Assembly: GCA_004794655.1 (NCBI GenBank)
Contig: SMMW01000585.1
Span: 12,177,501-12,241,500 of the forward strand
Direction: 5' to 3'
DNA length: 64,000 bases
Source of the DNA: Marisa cornuarietis
Lineage: Eukaryota > Mollusca > Gastropoda > Architaenioglossa > Ampullariidae
Shown: piece after piece, positions 52,701 through 64,000 of the stretch
Position numbering within the stretch: position 1 is the first letter of the stretch
How the letters are laid out: every line of letters begins with the position of its first letter
Translations under genes and position numbers: made by a program
The notes under the pieces: generated by a model
Told to the model about the DNA's origin: nothing
The model's database searches: none
The model's input: only the letters and a program-made list of their open reading frames with translations

Positions 52701-55700
52701 GAGGTATGCCAGCTCCCAGAAGAAGGAACAACACTTCGTAATAGGTGAATTATTCAATCATTATCTAGACTTTTTTTTAATAGTTCTATCTTGGCACTTA
52801 GATGTCTGGCTTCATGACTGTTATCAAGGACCATGAAGACATTTTTAAAGATAAATTTATTGTGATAAGAAGGTACATTTACCTTTGATTTATTGATTTA
52901 ATACTCTTATTCCTGCAGATTATGTAAACTGCTGACTTCCCCTATAACTGAGGTCAAGGATTTGGCTGCTCACTTCTTGTTTGTCTTGTGCAAAGAAAAC
53001 GGTTAGTGGATCTTCTCACAGATTTATCATTGCCTACATCGCCCAAGTTTTGTATAGGTAGAAGAATTGATCTTTCGGGCATAAATGTTATTATTTGTTT
53101 ATTACTGAAAGTTCCATCTGGAAGTTGATGCAGCACTACGGATTTCCACCAAAGTTCATTGCCATCATCCAACAGCTGTATGAGGACTCGACATGCCAGG
53201 TGATCCACAATGGGAAGCTGACGGACCCCTTTGCAGTGAGGACTGGAGTAAGGCAAGGTTGCATGCTCTCGCCGACAATCTTCCTGATCGTCATAGACTG
53301 GATCATGAGAAGAACAACCTCTAACAGCAACACAGGCATTCAATGGACCTTTGCCATGCAACTTGAAGATCTCGACTTTGCAGACGACATCAGCCTGCTG
53401 TCCCACAAGCAACAACATGCACAGACAAAGCTCACTCGGCTCTCAGAAGAAGCAGCGACAACTGGCCTGACAATCAACATCAAGAAGACAGAGGTAATGC
53501 GGATCAACAACAAGCAAGAAGCCCCACTTCAACTACACGGGGAATGTATCACAGAGACTGACCGCTTCACCTACCTAGGCAGCATAGTCACCAAAGATGG
53601 AGGTGCTGATGAAGATGTAAGAAGCAGAATAAATAAAGCCAGGCAAGCATTCCACATCCTGCGACCCATCTGGAATTCCAAGGCACTATCTCAACATACC
53701 AAGATCCGCATCTTTCATACGAACGTAAAATCTGTCCTTCTATATGGGTCTGAGACATGGCGTGTAACAAACAACATCACCAGGAAGATTCAAACATTCA
53801 TAAACAGATGTCTGCGGCACATTTTCAACATCAGATGGCCCGAGAGAATCTCCAATGCATACCTGTGGGAGAGAGCCAACCAGAAACCTGCCAGCCAAGA
53901 CATCAAGAAGCGAAAGTGGGGCTGGATCGGCCACACCCTGCGAAAGCCGGCCGAAAATCTAACACGACAAGCTCTGGACTGGAACCCGCAGGGGAGACGC
54001 AGGGTTGGGAGACCCAGACAGACGTGGAGAAGATCGGTCCACGGCGAGGCGGAGGCAGCTGGAATGACATGGACCCAACTGGGGAGGGAGGCCCAGAACC
54101 GGGTTCGCTGGCGTGGTGTAGTTGCAGCCCTATGCTCCACTGGGGGCGAAAAGGAATAAGAAGAATTACTGAAAGTTGTTTTTGATATTTTTTCCCTCAC
54201 TTCATGGTGTTCTTCAATTTTGATTTAGAATTGATATCCATGACACTATATTAACAAAAAACTGTGGAAAGAGTGCAGCTTGGAGAAAAATATTTGCGCT
54301 GCTGAGCAAGGTTATTTAAGGTTAGCCACTAATAAAACTAAAGACATTGGAGGAAGAGAGGCCGTAGTTGTGAAACAAAAAAGATTTGTAAATCCTAGTT
54401 TACACTTTCATTTTACTAATCCCATATTTATCATTATTATGTGACTATCATTGTAAACATTTATTTTTTAGTTTCGCGGATGATTAAGTACACAGGATAT
54501 GGTAACTGCTCCGGACTTTTGGCTCAACTGGGACTGCTTCGACTGAATGAGTCGTATAACAAAGGGGAGTATTCCAGTGACTCTGAAGACTCAGACACTG
54601 AAGAATACACAGAGCTAAAAGACAAGTAAGTGTCACTATTAATGGCTATTCTAAAAGTGGAATCAGTAGATTTTATATGTACACCTTGACAACTTCACCG
54701 GAAAATATCAACGTTATTTGTGTTGTAAACTGTACATCTAGTTCAAGAAAATTTTTCTTGCTTCTCCACCTTTCCAAGGGTAAACCCTGTCACAGGGCGA
54801 TGGGAAGAAGATAAACCCAGTCCTTTGGAGGGAATGTCTGAGGAGCAGAAGGAATATGAAGCAGAACAGCTCCTGCAGACAATGGACAAGCTCCAGAGGT
54901 GAGTCAAGTCTACATCATCTCAAATGCTCTGAAAATTGTACATTTTCTTCTGTAACTCCATTTAGCAGTTCGTCACTGGACATACATGGGAATGTAGCTG
55001 AAATAAAGTGATGAAAAAGTATATGTCTGACATAAGTGACGAATCAATCACTCTTTATCAGCATCAGTATCTATAAGAAGGCCTTCATCCTCAACTAGCT
55101 AAACTTCATGAAATAATAACTTGTTCTTTATCAAGTTCTTTTGCATTGTTTCTAAAATATGTCACCTAATTAGAAATGTCTGAAAGAAGAGTGCCTATTA
55201 AATCTTGCCATGATGGGATATATCATGGCCAGCTTTGCTCACATAAGATTCAGTAAGACTCACGTGGTTTGTTTTGTTTTTTTGTTTTTTTTTTACTTTG
55301 TACCTAGTATAATGGATCTGAAAGAAAAAAAATTGCTATTTCTGAGCATTATAAGATTTTTTCCAGTTTTAAGATCATTTTTTTGGCAAAACAATTGGTG
55401 GTAGAGCAACAGGTCCAAGCAGAAATAGGTGTTTTTCTCAGTCATTAAAGTAAAAAATAAAGATAATTTTGGATTGCCTTATCAGATATGGCATTATTTT
55501 GTTCTCTTCTCAAACAAGGTATTATCAGATATGGTATCATCTTGTAATCTTCTCAGACAAGGTATTATCAGATATGGTTTCATTTTGTTCTCTTTTCAGA
55601 CAAGGTATTATCAGATATGGTTTCATTTTGTTCTCTTCTCAGACAAGGTATTATCAGATATGGTTTCATTTTGTTCTCTTCTCAGACAAGGTATTATCCA

Positions 55701-55812
55701 ACCTTGCCGTGTTGGCGAAGATGGGAAGCCACATCCTGTTGAGCATGTTCTGGAACTGCTTGGCTCCCCGACCACAGAGCCCTCATGCACACATGATTCG
55801 GATTCCAACTAG
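46729..55812 (+). CDS. RIC8A: RIC8 (synembryn), G-alpha chaperone and guanine nucleotide exchange factor
   Basis: Folds nascent G-protein alpha subunits and acts as an exchange factor on free G-alpha in the cytosol; needed for asymmetric division and synaptic signalling in animals. Exons: 46729-46812, 47772-47819, 48205-48424, 48787-48856, 49083-49158, 49529-49587, 49952-50132, 50664-50758, 51144-51315, 52394-52492, 52680-52744, 52919-53001, 54472-54625, 54779-54898, 55686-55812. All GT/AG with matching phases; 550 aa, the usual family length. The protein starts at the first ATG of a double ATG ([10 protein letters not shown]). Family blocks seen: [82 protein letters not shown], the acidic CK2-type stretch [12 protein letters not shown], and [10 protein letters not shown]. 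The C-terminus ends CTHDSDSN. A retrotransposon sits in the intron after exon 12, and the last acceptor is duplicated in tandem. RIC8A versus RIC8B cannot be separated here; invertebrates usually have one gene. Confidence 0.95.
49844..49928. repeat. Tandem duplication of about 36 bp upstream of RIC8 exon 7
   Basis: Two copies of a unit starting ATTACAGACAAAGGAGGGGG, the second starting near 49883, with a third partial ATTACA following. They end about 25 bases before the exon 7 acceptor at 49951. Confidence 0.75.
53114..54164 (+). mobile_element. 5'-truncated RTE-like non-LTR retrotransposon in a RIC8 intron
   Basis: A single uninterrupted frame (about 348 element codons) covers the reverse transcriptase from the fingers to the C-terminus: [33 protein letters not shown], the catalytic FADD in [31 protein letters not shown] and the C-terminal [18 protein letters not shown] / [11 protein letters not shown] block. 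The stop at 54157-54159 is five bases from the end, so there is almost no 3' UTR. ATTACTGAAAGTT occurs at 53101-53113 and 54165-54177 as a perfect 13-bp target duplication. The endonuclease and RT start are absent, so it cannot move by itself. It lies in the RIC8 intron between exons 12 and 13, same strand. Confidence 0.93.
55471..55698 (+). repeat. 43-bp tandem repeat duplicating the last RIC8 3' splice site
   Basis: ACAAGGTATTATC starts at 55514, 55557, 55600, 55643 and 55686, exactly 43 bases apart; the last is the real exon start. Each unit carries a pyrimidine run ending TTCTC(A)AG. The AG is intact in the copies before 55557, 55600, 55643 and 55686, and mutated to AA before 55514. A partial sixth unit begins near 55471. 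Confidence 0.95.
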
Positions 55813-58800
55813 TCAAAGTTTTCTTGCAGTCCATACACTGTTGTCTTGCTTGGTCCACTCTTCTATGTCTCCGCTTTGCAGAACTTGCTTTGGCCTATGA
55901 AAAAAGGCTGTGGGGAAAAGGCAGAACTGAGAGGCAGTACTCTGCTCAACTAAAAAGTTTGATGGGGTATTTGCAGTACAAGCATACAGTGTATTCAGTA
56001 CATCAGTACAGTTTTATTGTTTCATGCTTGAGTGCTTGCCTTGCAAGGCTTATCAGACGGTTGTTTGAGAGAAAGACTTCCTGTTGTAAGTTTCTGAAAT
56101 ATTTTGTTCTTGTTCAAGGTGAACCATTTAACAGAGGAAAGAGATTGTTTACTGGGACAAAGACAGGACAGGGATGTTTGCAGGGTATAAAGTACCTGAC
56201 ATTTCAAGCATATCTTGCATGAGTCTGACATTACTTGAGTGGGTGATTCCTACAATCCATGCAGCCACAATCTTCACACACATTTTATTTTGTAAATTCT
56301 CCCTTTTCATTTCATCTCTTTGCCGCTTTAAAATCTGCAGTGTCCAAAATGCATTCATTATGGTAGTTTTCTTACAAATGTCCATGTAATTTGCATTAAT
56401 GATATTTGAAAGATTTAGCTCATTTAAAAAAAAATTGTTTCTGCATGAAAAAGATAATTAGAAGATAACATCATTATGTTACTTCGAAAGAATGCAAATC
56501 ACGAGGCCTGGACTAAGAACATTTGTGCTCAAATTTTTGTTTGCCTAACATGGGAGTCACTATTGACCCCAATGACCTCTTCCCCAACACAGCATACTAT
56601 GCGATTTCAGTCTTGGTCCATTAGTGTTTGGAGTCTATGTCAGTGTTTGAGACTTATAAATAAGTGAACTATTCTGGTAAAATTAGCAGGGTATTTTTGG
56701 TGTTCAAATACAGAGAGATAGGTTTACCATGCAACCTTAACAAGTTTCATCAATCCAGTAAAAATTCTCAAACATTGATGAGTAATGAAATGAGAAATGA
56801 GGAAGGAATGACAGGGGATGCTTTCAGCTGGGAGAAAGCCATACCAGTGGCTCTGCTTTTCTGATCTTAGGAAAGAGAAAGCAGCACTACCATTTCATTA
56901 TCAGGAGGCATAATTCTTTTTCTAATGACACAGCTGCCTTGCATTTTGACACAAGAACACTAGTCTTATACACACTCTTGTCTTCAGCAGCTCATGTTAT
57001 GGGCCCAGGCACGTAAGCACTGACATATAGTAAGAGTGCTAGTGCCAAATAATGCCTGGGAAGTCTTCTGCATGGAAAACAGTTTTAATGATCAGCACAC
57101 TTAGTGTCAACATTACCTTTTGACTCTTTTCTGGTGTTTTTGTTTGTTTTTTTGGGGGGAGTGGTGGGTATATATACATATAATAAACTCTCATACAACT
57201 GAGCACTTTCGAAGTGCATAGTGTTTCATTATTACTCTTTATTCTAATACTGTAGTGTGTGTACTAGAGGGTTGGCTAGGCTGCCTCTGTGCCCACTTTG
57301 TATGCCTTCTATTTGCCAAAACTGGGGATTGGGGGAGGGAAGAGATTGAAGCAGACTGTCTCTTTTTATTTTTATGTAACTGTTAAAAAAACCAAGGCAC
57401 TTGGTAAAGTACAGGGTTTTGTCTTGATCCTCTGTCATACCTGCTGAGTGTTACTGTTAGTACTGAAATGGCTTTAAAATGATGCTACTAGTTTACAAAT
57501 GCTTCACAGCATTGCAAGTGTATGATCAAAGATGGTAAACACCTACTGGCTTTTCATGTTTTTTATTTAAGGAGAAGAGTATATTCTTGTCCATTTGTTG
57601 TTCATTGCATATACTCCTTACTTGTTTTGTTGTTGATTGTTATTAAGGATAGTACATAGAATCATGCATAGTTTTTAAGGTCTTCTTTTATTCACAAGGC
57701 TTCAGTGGGATGTTTTATATATATATTGTTAATATCCCTTACCCACATTTTTTTAAATTGCAGATTATTAGAAGGGGAAAATTATTTCTTGGAGATTTTG
57801 GATGTTAGGCCATTTTGCAGTTACGATACATGATTGGTTTTAGTTGTTTTTCTTCCCCATCCTCCACCAACCTTTTGCCTTGAATTCTGATTGATTCCGA
57901 AGCTTTGTGAAGTAGCATTGCAGCAGCTTTCAGTTCATGTCAATCTGTATTTATGCATTGCTGTTTGAAAGTCTGGCACACACTTTAAACATAGATAAGA
58001 TGGAATAAGAACAAATAATTTAATATATATTTGTTGTTAATTCTTAAATATTTTGATGTCATCTATTCTGCTTCAAATGTTTGTGAAGGAAAGAAAGTTT
58101 ACTCTTGTGACATAAAAGTTATACCAAAATGTTTACACCCCTTGTTAAGAGGCTCCACTCTTGTCATTTTCTCATTGGGAAATGGTGAGACACTTTATCC
58201 TTTGTGTGGGAACACGAAAGATCCACTAATTTTAATACATCATTATTGCTGAAAATTTTTAAATTTTAAACATTTTATAATGAAAGACTCGTGATGATTA
58301 CAATTTCATGTTAATTTTTTGCAAGTTTTCTAATGAATGACAGCAAGACAAAACAGGTTAGATACACTGGTTGCTTAACTATTAAATGGATAGGATACCA
58401 ATTTCCACACATATTAAATGTTATCCTATATGATGTACAGTCATTTTGCCCCTTCTCTTTTTCAGTGCAAAATTTTATTCATGTACAGTCTGTAAAGTTA
58501 AGAAAATGTGCACATCACCCTTCGTGTTTATTGTATAATATATGTAATGACAACAGGCTGTACTTGTGAACCCAAGTACCACTGTCTGCTTTGCATTTGC
58601 AATTTATTTTTCCTCTTCTGATTTGTTTAAAAGGAAAAGGGTTTCGCTGTTTCAAGTCTGAAACATTTTTCACTTTTATCAGTCACAGTCAGATCAACGT
58701 TATAATATTGCTATGTTGTTTCACAGAGTGAAGTCATGTGCCCATTATAACATGCTAAATACACAAATTTCTGGTGTTTTTTTCATTCACAAATGAGTGC

Positions 58801-61800
58801 CAAAGCAGTAAAAATATCTGAAATTTAATATTGAAACAGCTTCTCTCTTAACACCAGCCATCACAAAATGCCTCAACCATTGAAGAACAAAGAAGGGTTG
58901 TTATTGACAAAAAAGGAGCTCACATAAGGCACACTTGATTAACTAGTTTATGGCAGCATCTGAGGGACGAAAGTGGATGCCATCCCAGGTAATCCGATAT
59001 GTTGGTAATAAGATTTATTCTCCAGCATTGTTTGTGTTCTTTTGATCTGTTTGCATTATAGCTGCAGTGAATGTGCCTTGTTGACTATTTAGGTTTCACA
59101 TGGGATCAGTTTTGGGCCTGAATTTGCAAAAGCTAATGAGCCTGATAAAATTATTAGTGCACTAAACAATGCAAAAGGTCCAGTCTCACCTTTTTGATAG
59201 ACTTACTGTTTGTCAGTCAGAGAGTGCTGTTAAGTTTTGTTTTCCTGACCTTAGAATCTGCTATTACCTTTATTTGAGGAAACAATAGAGCACAGGGGGA
59301 TTGAAAATGGTGGGGTTTTTTCTGTTTAATACTAATATTGGAAAGGAAAAGAAAGACTAGTATTTGTTCCATTAATTGTTGTAATTCACTTTTTCTTTCA
59401 TTGCTTTTTTGTCACTTTCTATTTTATTCGTGGAAGGAAATACAGGGGGTGGGTGGGAGGGTGTTGGTGTTTGTCCTTATATGACATTGGTAGGCTGTCT
59501 TTTTTTTTTTTATCATTTCAATCATTGTTTAGTTTTCTGCTGAAGTCCAGTGACTTAATGTTCAGATCAAATGTTTAATGTTGGCATAATAGCACCTATT
59601 AAATTTTCAGAAAGAAGGATCCATATGTAAATTATGTGTTGTAATGTTGTTCCTTTGATAGTAGGAGCATACTAGGGGCTGTTCCATGTAATTGTGTTCT
59701 TTTCAGAGTTTTTTTGTTTGTTTGTTTTTCTTTTTTTTTGGGGGGAAGGGAGTGCATTGCCACTCATTCTTTTCGAACTCATTTGCCCATCAGTTTTTTT
59801 TTTTGCTTAAAAAAAATCATTGCTTACCCAAATCAAAGTCATTAAAGTATTGTAGGAAATATTAGTTTGTGCATAACATTTCATATGGTCAAGCAGTGCA
59901 TGAGTTTTGTGGAATTAATGTATTTGTTGGGTATTGCTCAATTTTAAATCATTGCATGCCCTTTGCCTGCAAAATGTATTGGTGTGTTGTTTATACATAT
60001 ATGATGGTAGTGGAATGCAGGAGCTGTACTGTGAAAAAGTTGGCTGCTGAAAAGATGGACAAATTCTTGCCAAATATGTCTCTTGTAGAATGTTTTGTTT
60101 TTGCTTGGAGCTTGAAAATTTTCTGATGTAATCTTATTTGCTGTGTTTAAAGATAATGTAAATTTTCTGACAACCACTTAGTCAAGCACTTTATCATTTA
60201 TTCATTTCACCAACTTACCCTGATCTAACATATGGCATGTTCAAAGCCTTGACCTTAACCTACTCTAACCTCCCAATCCAAACCTAAACCTCCACCCATC
60301 ATGTTATCATTGCATGCTGGTACATATTCACACATGCATGTGCAAAACAGATCTGTATATTGTATTTATTGTGCAATAGAACTGATGACCTGTGTGAAGG
60401 TCATGACATTTTGTGCAGCATATTATAGTAATAGGACTGCCTTTATTCTGTGGTAATTTATTAATTCATCTTCATCAGAATAACGTGCAGCATCACCCAA
60501 AGAGAGAAATGTCTGACCAAAGAAACTGAAAGATCACAATCCAATAGAGATTGACACCAAGCACCAGTTTTAGAGACAAGCTCCTATGTTCAGTTGTCTA
60601 ACAGACTTGTGAAATGTCACACCATTGTGTGCAAGGTCTCCACATGCTTCAGCAGCCTGGGATGACTGCTGTTGACTGTCATAATTTATACAGTGTCAAA
60701 ACAAAATTGTTAACCACTGACAGCAAATTCATGCCTCCCTTTTAAGTGCTTGCACACTCACTGTTTGTTTTCAGATTCATTGGTGGATTTACTATGATTG
60801 CTTTAAGTTATGTGTGTCCCCATATTTTCATTGTGCTGTCATTCTTTAATTAATTTTTTTTTTTTTAGCTAACATATTTGCAGAGTTTACTTTTCATCAT
60901 GTGGTGGGTTATTTTTTTTGTTTTTGTTTGTTTAATGGCTGACTTGATTAAGGTCAGCATTTGATGCATATCATTCAGCATAAACCTCAAATTATTTAAA
61001 TTTATTGCTCACAATATGTTAGGAAGTTGAGAATTTGGAAGAATGCATGCAGCATTTTAATAGGATGTGACATAATCTTAGCAAGAGTCGTGAAGGTTAT
61101 AACTCCAGGGGGTAAGAATAAAACACATTCATGCATGTGCACATTTAGACACAAAACAGACACACAGAGAGTAGATTAATGATCATGTATAAAGACCAAA
61201 TATGTGTATTTCATATATATATATATATAGGCAGGAAATAATGTATACTTAACACTGCTGCTGCACTGAAAATAGACTACATTAACCATTTCATCATTTT
61301 CCTAATAGCTCTAGAAGAGGGGTTCTTTTCAGACATCAAAGGTGCAGTGACCCCATAATAACACAAAATCACATAACTTCTGACCTCTAGGTAGGAAATT
61401 GAAGGTTTTTTTCTTCTTTTTGCACCATAGTGGACTGTGCAAAAATTGAAAGGGATCTCTTGTAAGACCATTAATAGTCTCATGTAATGGTCATTTGGTA
61501 TTAGCAACATTTTGAGATAGCATAATACTCCTTTGCTGTGCTGTCCGTACTCTCAGTTATCACTATTTTATATGAGTGACACTGCAAGCAGTTGTACACA
61601 CATACATTCATAGTGCAGTTGGAATCGTGTTTGTGAGCATTCCTAAAACCATCTAGTGAATTTACCTCAGGCACTCACCAATCAAAAACTAATATCAACT
61701 GCAAAAAGGACAAGAATAGGCCTTCGCTATTTTGCTTTAGACTGAGTGTTGCATTATTTTTCATTTTGTGCTTCTGTATCAAATGTGTACTTTTTTTTTA

Positions 61801-64000
61801 CTTGTGTGGTCTTCTGCACTCAAGGTGACCTATGTGAATAGTAACGATAACTGTGATGTTCCACGCTTCCAGAAGCTGTAGTGTTTGGAGCATACTTTGG
61901 TTGCTGTTTTTCCTCTGTTCCTCTTTCTCTCACGTTTCCCCTTCATTTCTTTCTTGCTTGCATTTTATCTGTGCTTCTTTAATGGAGTGTCCTTGAGTGT
62001 ACCAAAAAGCTGTGATTGACACAGGTATGTATACTTGAATATTAGACCCAGTTCAAAGTGAAGAAGGCAAATATGTACAGCACAGCATAGTACAGAGAAT
62101 GGCTTTAAGGTGCCCCCTCAAAATGTTGAATTATGGTCATTGTTGTGATGAACTCTGGGACCAGTTAAAGGTACTGATAGGGTCCTGTGTTGAAAACATA
62201 TTGCTAATGACATTGAAATGTCTTGTTTTTAAATAAAGCAAAGTTGGAGATATACGCGATGCTTTGTTTTTGGTAGGTTGTAAGCAAAGCTGCAACTAGT
62301 GTCCCTAAGTTTTGTAACGTTTGATAAACTGCTATGAAATATTTGTTCCATATACTAACAAAGCTTCAGATAAAGTTCTCTGACTAGGATCAGTGTTACA
62401 TGCTCTGGAAAGGTGGATCGAAGAGAAAGCAATATACCAGCATATTGTATTTTTTGTACAGTAAAGTTTGTATAACTCAAGCTGTTTTGTATGTGCATGT
62501 TGTGATTACTGAAATTTTGTGCTATCAATAACAATGTGCATATTTATGCGTTGGGGTTTTCTTTTCAGTGAGCAAGAGGTAACCTGTGAAAAATAGCATC
62601 AAATGAAAGAAATTGAAAGATATTATACTTAAATAGAAGATATATGTGTGTGTGTATATATATATATGTTAAAATGGATTATATCTGTGTATATAGAAGA
62701 AATACGTAAGTGTTATACTTTATCTCATTCAGTACAGACAGATTGATGTAACTGAGCTGTAGCTATAAAGACAGTCACATCACTGGTGCAGACTGTATAG
62801 ACAGAGTTAAAATATAACCATTCTGGGAATGTGTCTTGCTCAGCACTACCTATAAAGAAGACTATATAATGTCGCAGTATGGACAGTTTAAGGATGTTGT
62901 CAGTGCTTGGTTTTCACTGATGTGTAAGTGCAGCATTATGAGCTGTGTTAGTAACATATGCACTGAAAATTGCTTCTGAATCAAATTTTGTTTTTTCTAT
63001 TTTAAGTCATGAAGTATCAATGAAAGAGTATGGACAGTCTGTACTATCATATTTGTACTAACTGCAGCTTTTAATTATTGTAGCTGTTGTAAAGATGTTC
63101 TGCTTTAGATTCGTATAAAAACTTTTTGCTAAATTACCAAGATACTAAAAACAGCTGCAGTACCAAGGTGAATGCAGGGCCACCAAGAGCCAGCATGGGC
63201 TCCAGGACAGACGATCATTACAGGCTCCTTGTAATCGTAAATTATTTTCCCAGTTTATAATAATATGCTTACAATTCAATTGTCAATATCTACAGGTCAA
63301 TCAGTAATGTAATGTAGACTGTAAACACTAGGACAAGTGCACTAGAATCTACATCACTATTTGAACATAGAGCTGTTTACACGTGAGAGGTTATTAAATG
63401 AGGAAAAATGATGTTAAAAGATTAAAGTTGTAAATCCCCAGAGTGAGGAATGTTACGTCTTCCTTTCTTTAAAAGAAATAGAAAAGGAAAAAAATCTATT
63501 GACCAAGGACACCAGACCCCCCTCTCGTCAGGCATGAGTGAATGTGCAAGGACCAGTTCTATAGAAAGATGCATTCTGCACCCTTTCAGTCTCGTAGACA
63601 ACCAGACACCTCATAAGCCAAACTTAACTGCATTTTACTATCATTAGTAGAAGGTCAAGATCATGAATGGGGAACTGTTGAAATCAACAGGGCATGGCTA
63701 GTCAGAAGTAGAGCAAGGGGAGGAACTGGGGATGGCATATCTTCGTCCTTGAAAAATGTAGTCTAACAGCATTGCCCTCTGAACCTTCAGAACCTCCACA
63801 CTGGCCTCTTATGGATGGACGTGTAGATTCTGCACAGATATTTACTAAAGTTGGCATTCAGTAAATCTTTATTATAAAATTTTTAATGTTTAAATGTTTA
63901 CATAAGTGTATACTTAATCTGATGTTGCCAGTTATTTTTAAATGTTCTCAAAAGCTATAAATATAGATGTCATGGTTTGTTATGTATTTAAGAAAATATA
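55813..64000. other. RIC8 3' UTR and downstream intergenic DNA, no gene seen
   Basis: About 8.2 kb without a supportable coding exon on either strand. AATAAA hexamers near 57180, 61116 and 62234 could end RIC8 transcripts. There are several T-rich and TA runs, such as 61215-61230 and 62650-62666. Open frames here are short and composition-driven. Confidence 0.5.

Noticed and set aside
53095..53113. First residues of the retrotransposon frame as part of the element
   Set aside because: They are translated from the intron and the target duplication; the element starts at 53114.
60235..60300. CCTAACC-like stretch, considered an interstitial telomere repeat
   Set aside because: Only a few imperfect units with varying spacing; not a TTAGGG array.
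1..64000. CRISPR arrays, prokaryotic operons, rRNA or functional tRNA genes
   Set aside because: No direct-repeat/spacer pattern, no ribosome-binding-site-led gene strings; the only tRNA-like sequences are SINE heads.

Overview
This is an animal nuclear genome window: AT-rich, spliced genes with short exons, GT/AG introns full of microsatellites, SINEs, LINE fragments and MITEs. The retrotransposon families, the tRNA-derived SINEs and an insect/mollusc-like aldehyde oxidase suggest a lophotrochozoan, most likely a gastropod mollusc. The species is inference; no prokaryotic, viral or CRISPR signal was seen.

Three protein-coding genes can be rebuilt exon by exon with consistent splice phases. 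(1) Minus strand, 1181-19833: an aldehyde oxidase/xanthine dehydrogenase-type molybdo-flavoenzyme with 34 coding exons (about 1346 aa). It carries two 2Fe-2S domains, a FAD domain and a molybdopterin domain, preceded by an unusual N-terminal extension with paired CxxC motifs. (2) Minus strand, 25991-42753: FNBP4, a formin-binding protein with two WW domains, 14 coding exons (about 1169 aa as modelled). (3) Plus strand, 46729-55812: RIC8 (synembryn), chaperone and exchange factor for G-protein alpha subunits, 15 coding exons, 550 aa. FNBP4 and RIC8 are divergent and about 4 kb apart. I see no functional link between the three genes.

Between and inside the genes are mobile elements. There is an intact-looking, 5'-truncated RTE-like reverse transcriptase in a RIC8 intron with a perfect 13-bp target duplication. 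An internally deleted relative lies in an oxidase intron. There are two decayed LINE remnants (21.6-22.5 kb and 44.6-45.2 kb), a tRNA-derived SINE with a 12-bp target duplication plus two older copies, a piggyBac-like TTAA element, a pogo/Tigger-like MITE with TA duplication, and a GC-rich LTR-like insert. From 55.8 to 64 kb there is only RIC8 3' UTR or intergenic DNA.

The two most interesting signals are these. A 43-bp tandem repeat copies the 3' splice site and first 13 bases of the last RIC8 exon several times; one upstream copy is exactly in frame and would insert 43 residues. The oxidase also has a zinc-ribbon-like C-x2-C-x19-C-x2-C-G extension encoded by its first two coding exons. No new multi-gene system was found.
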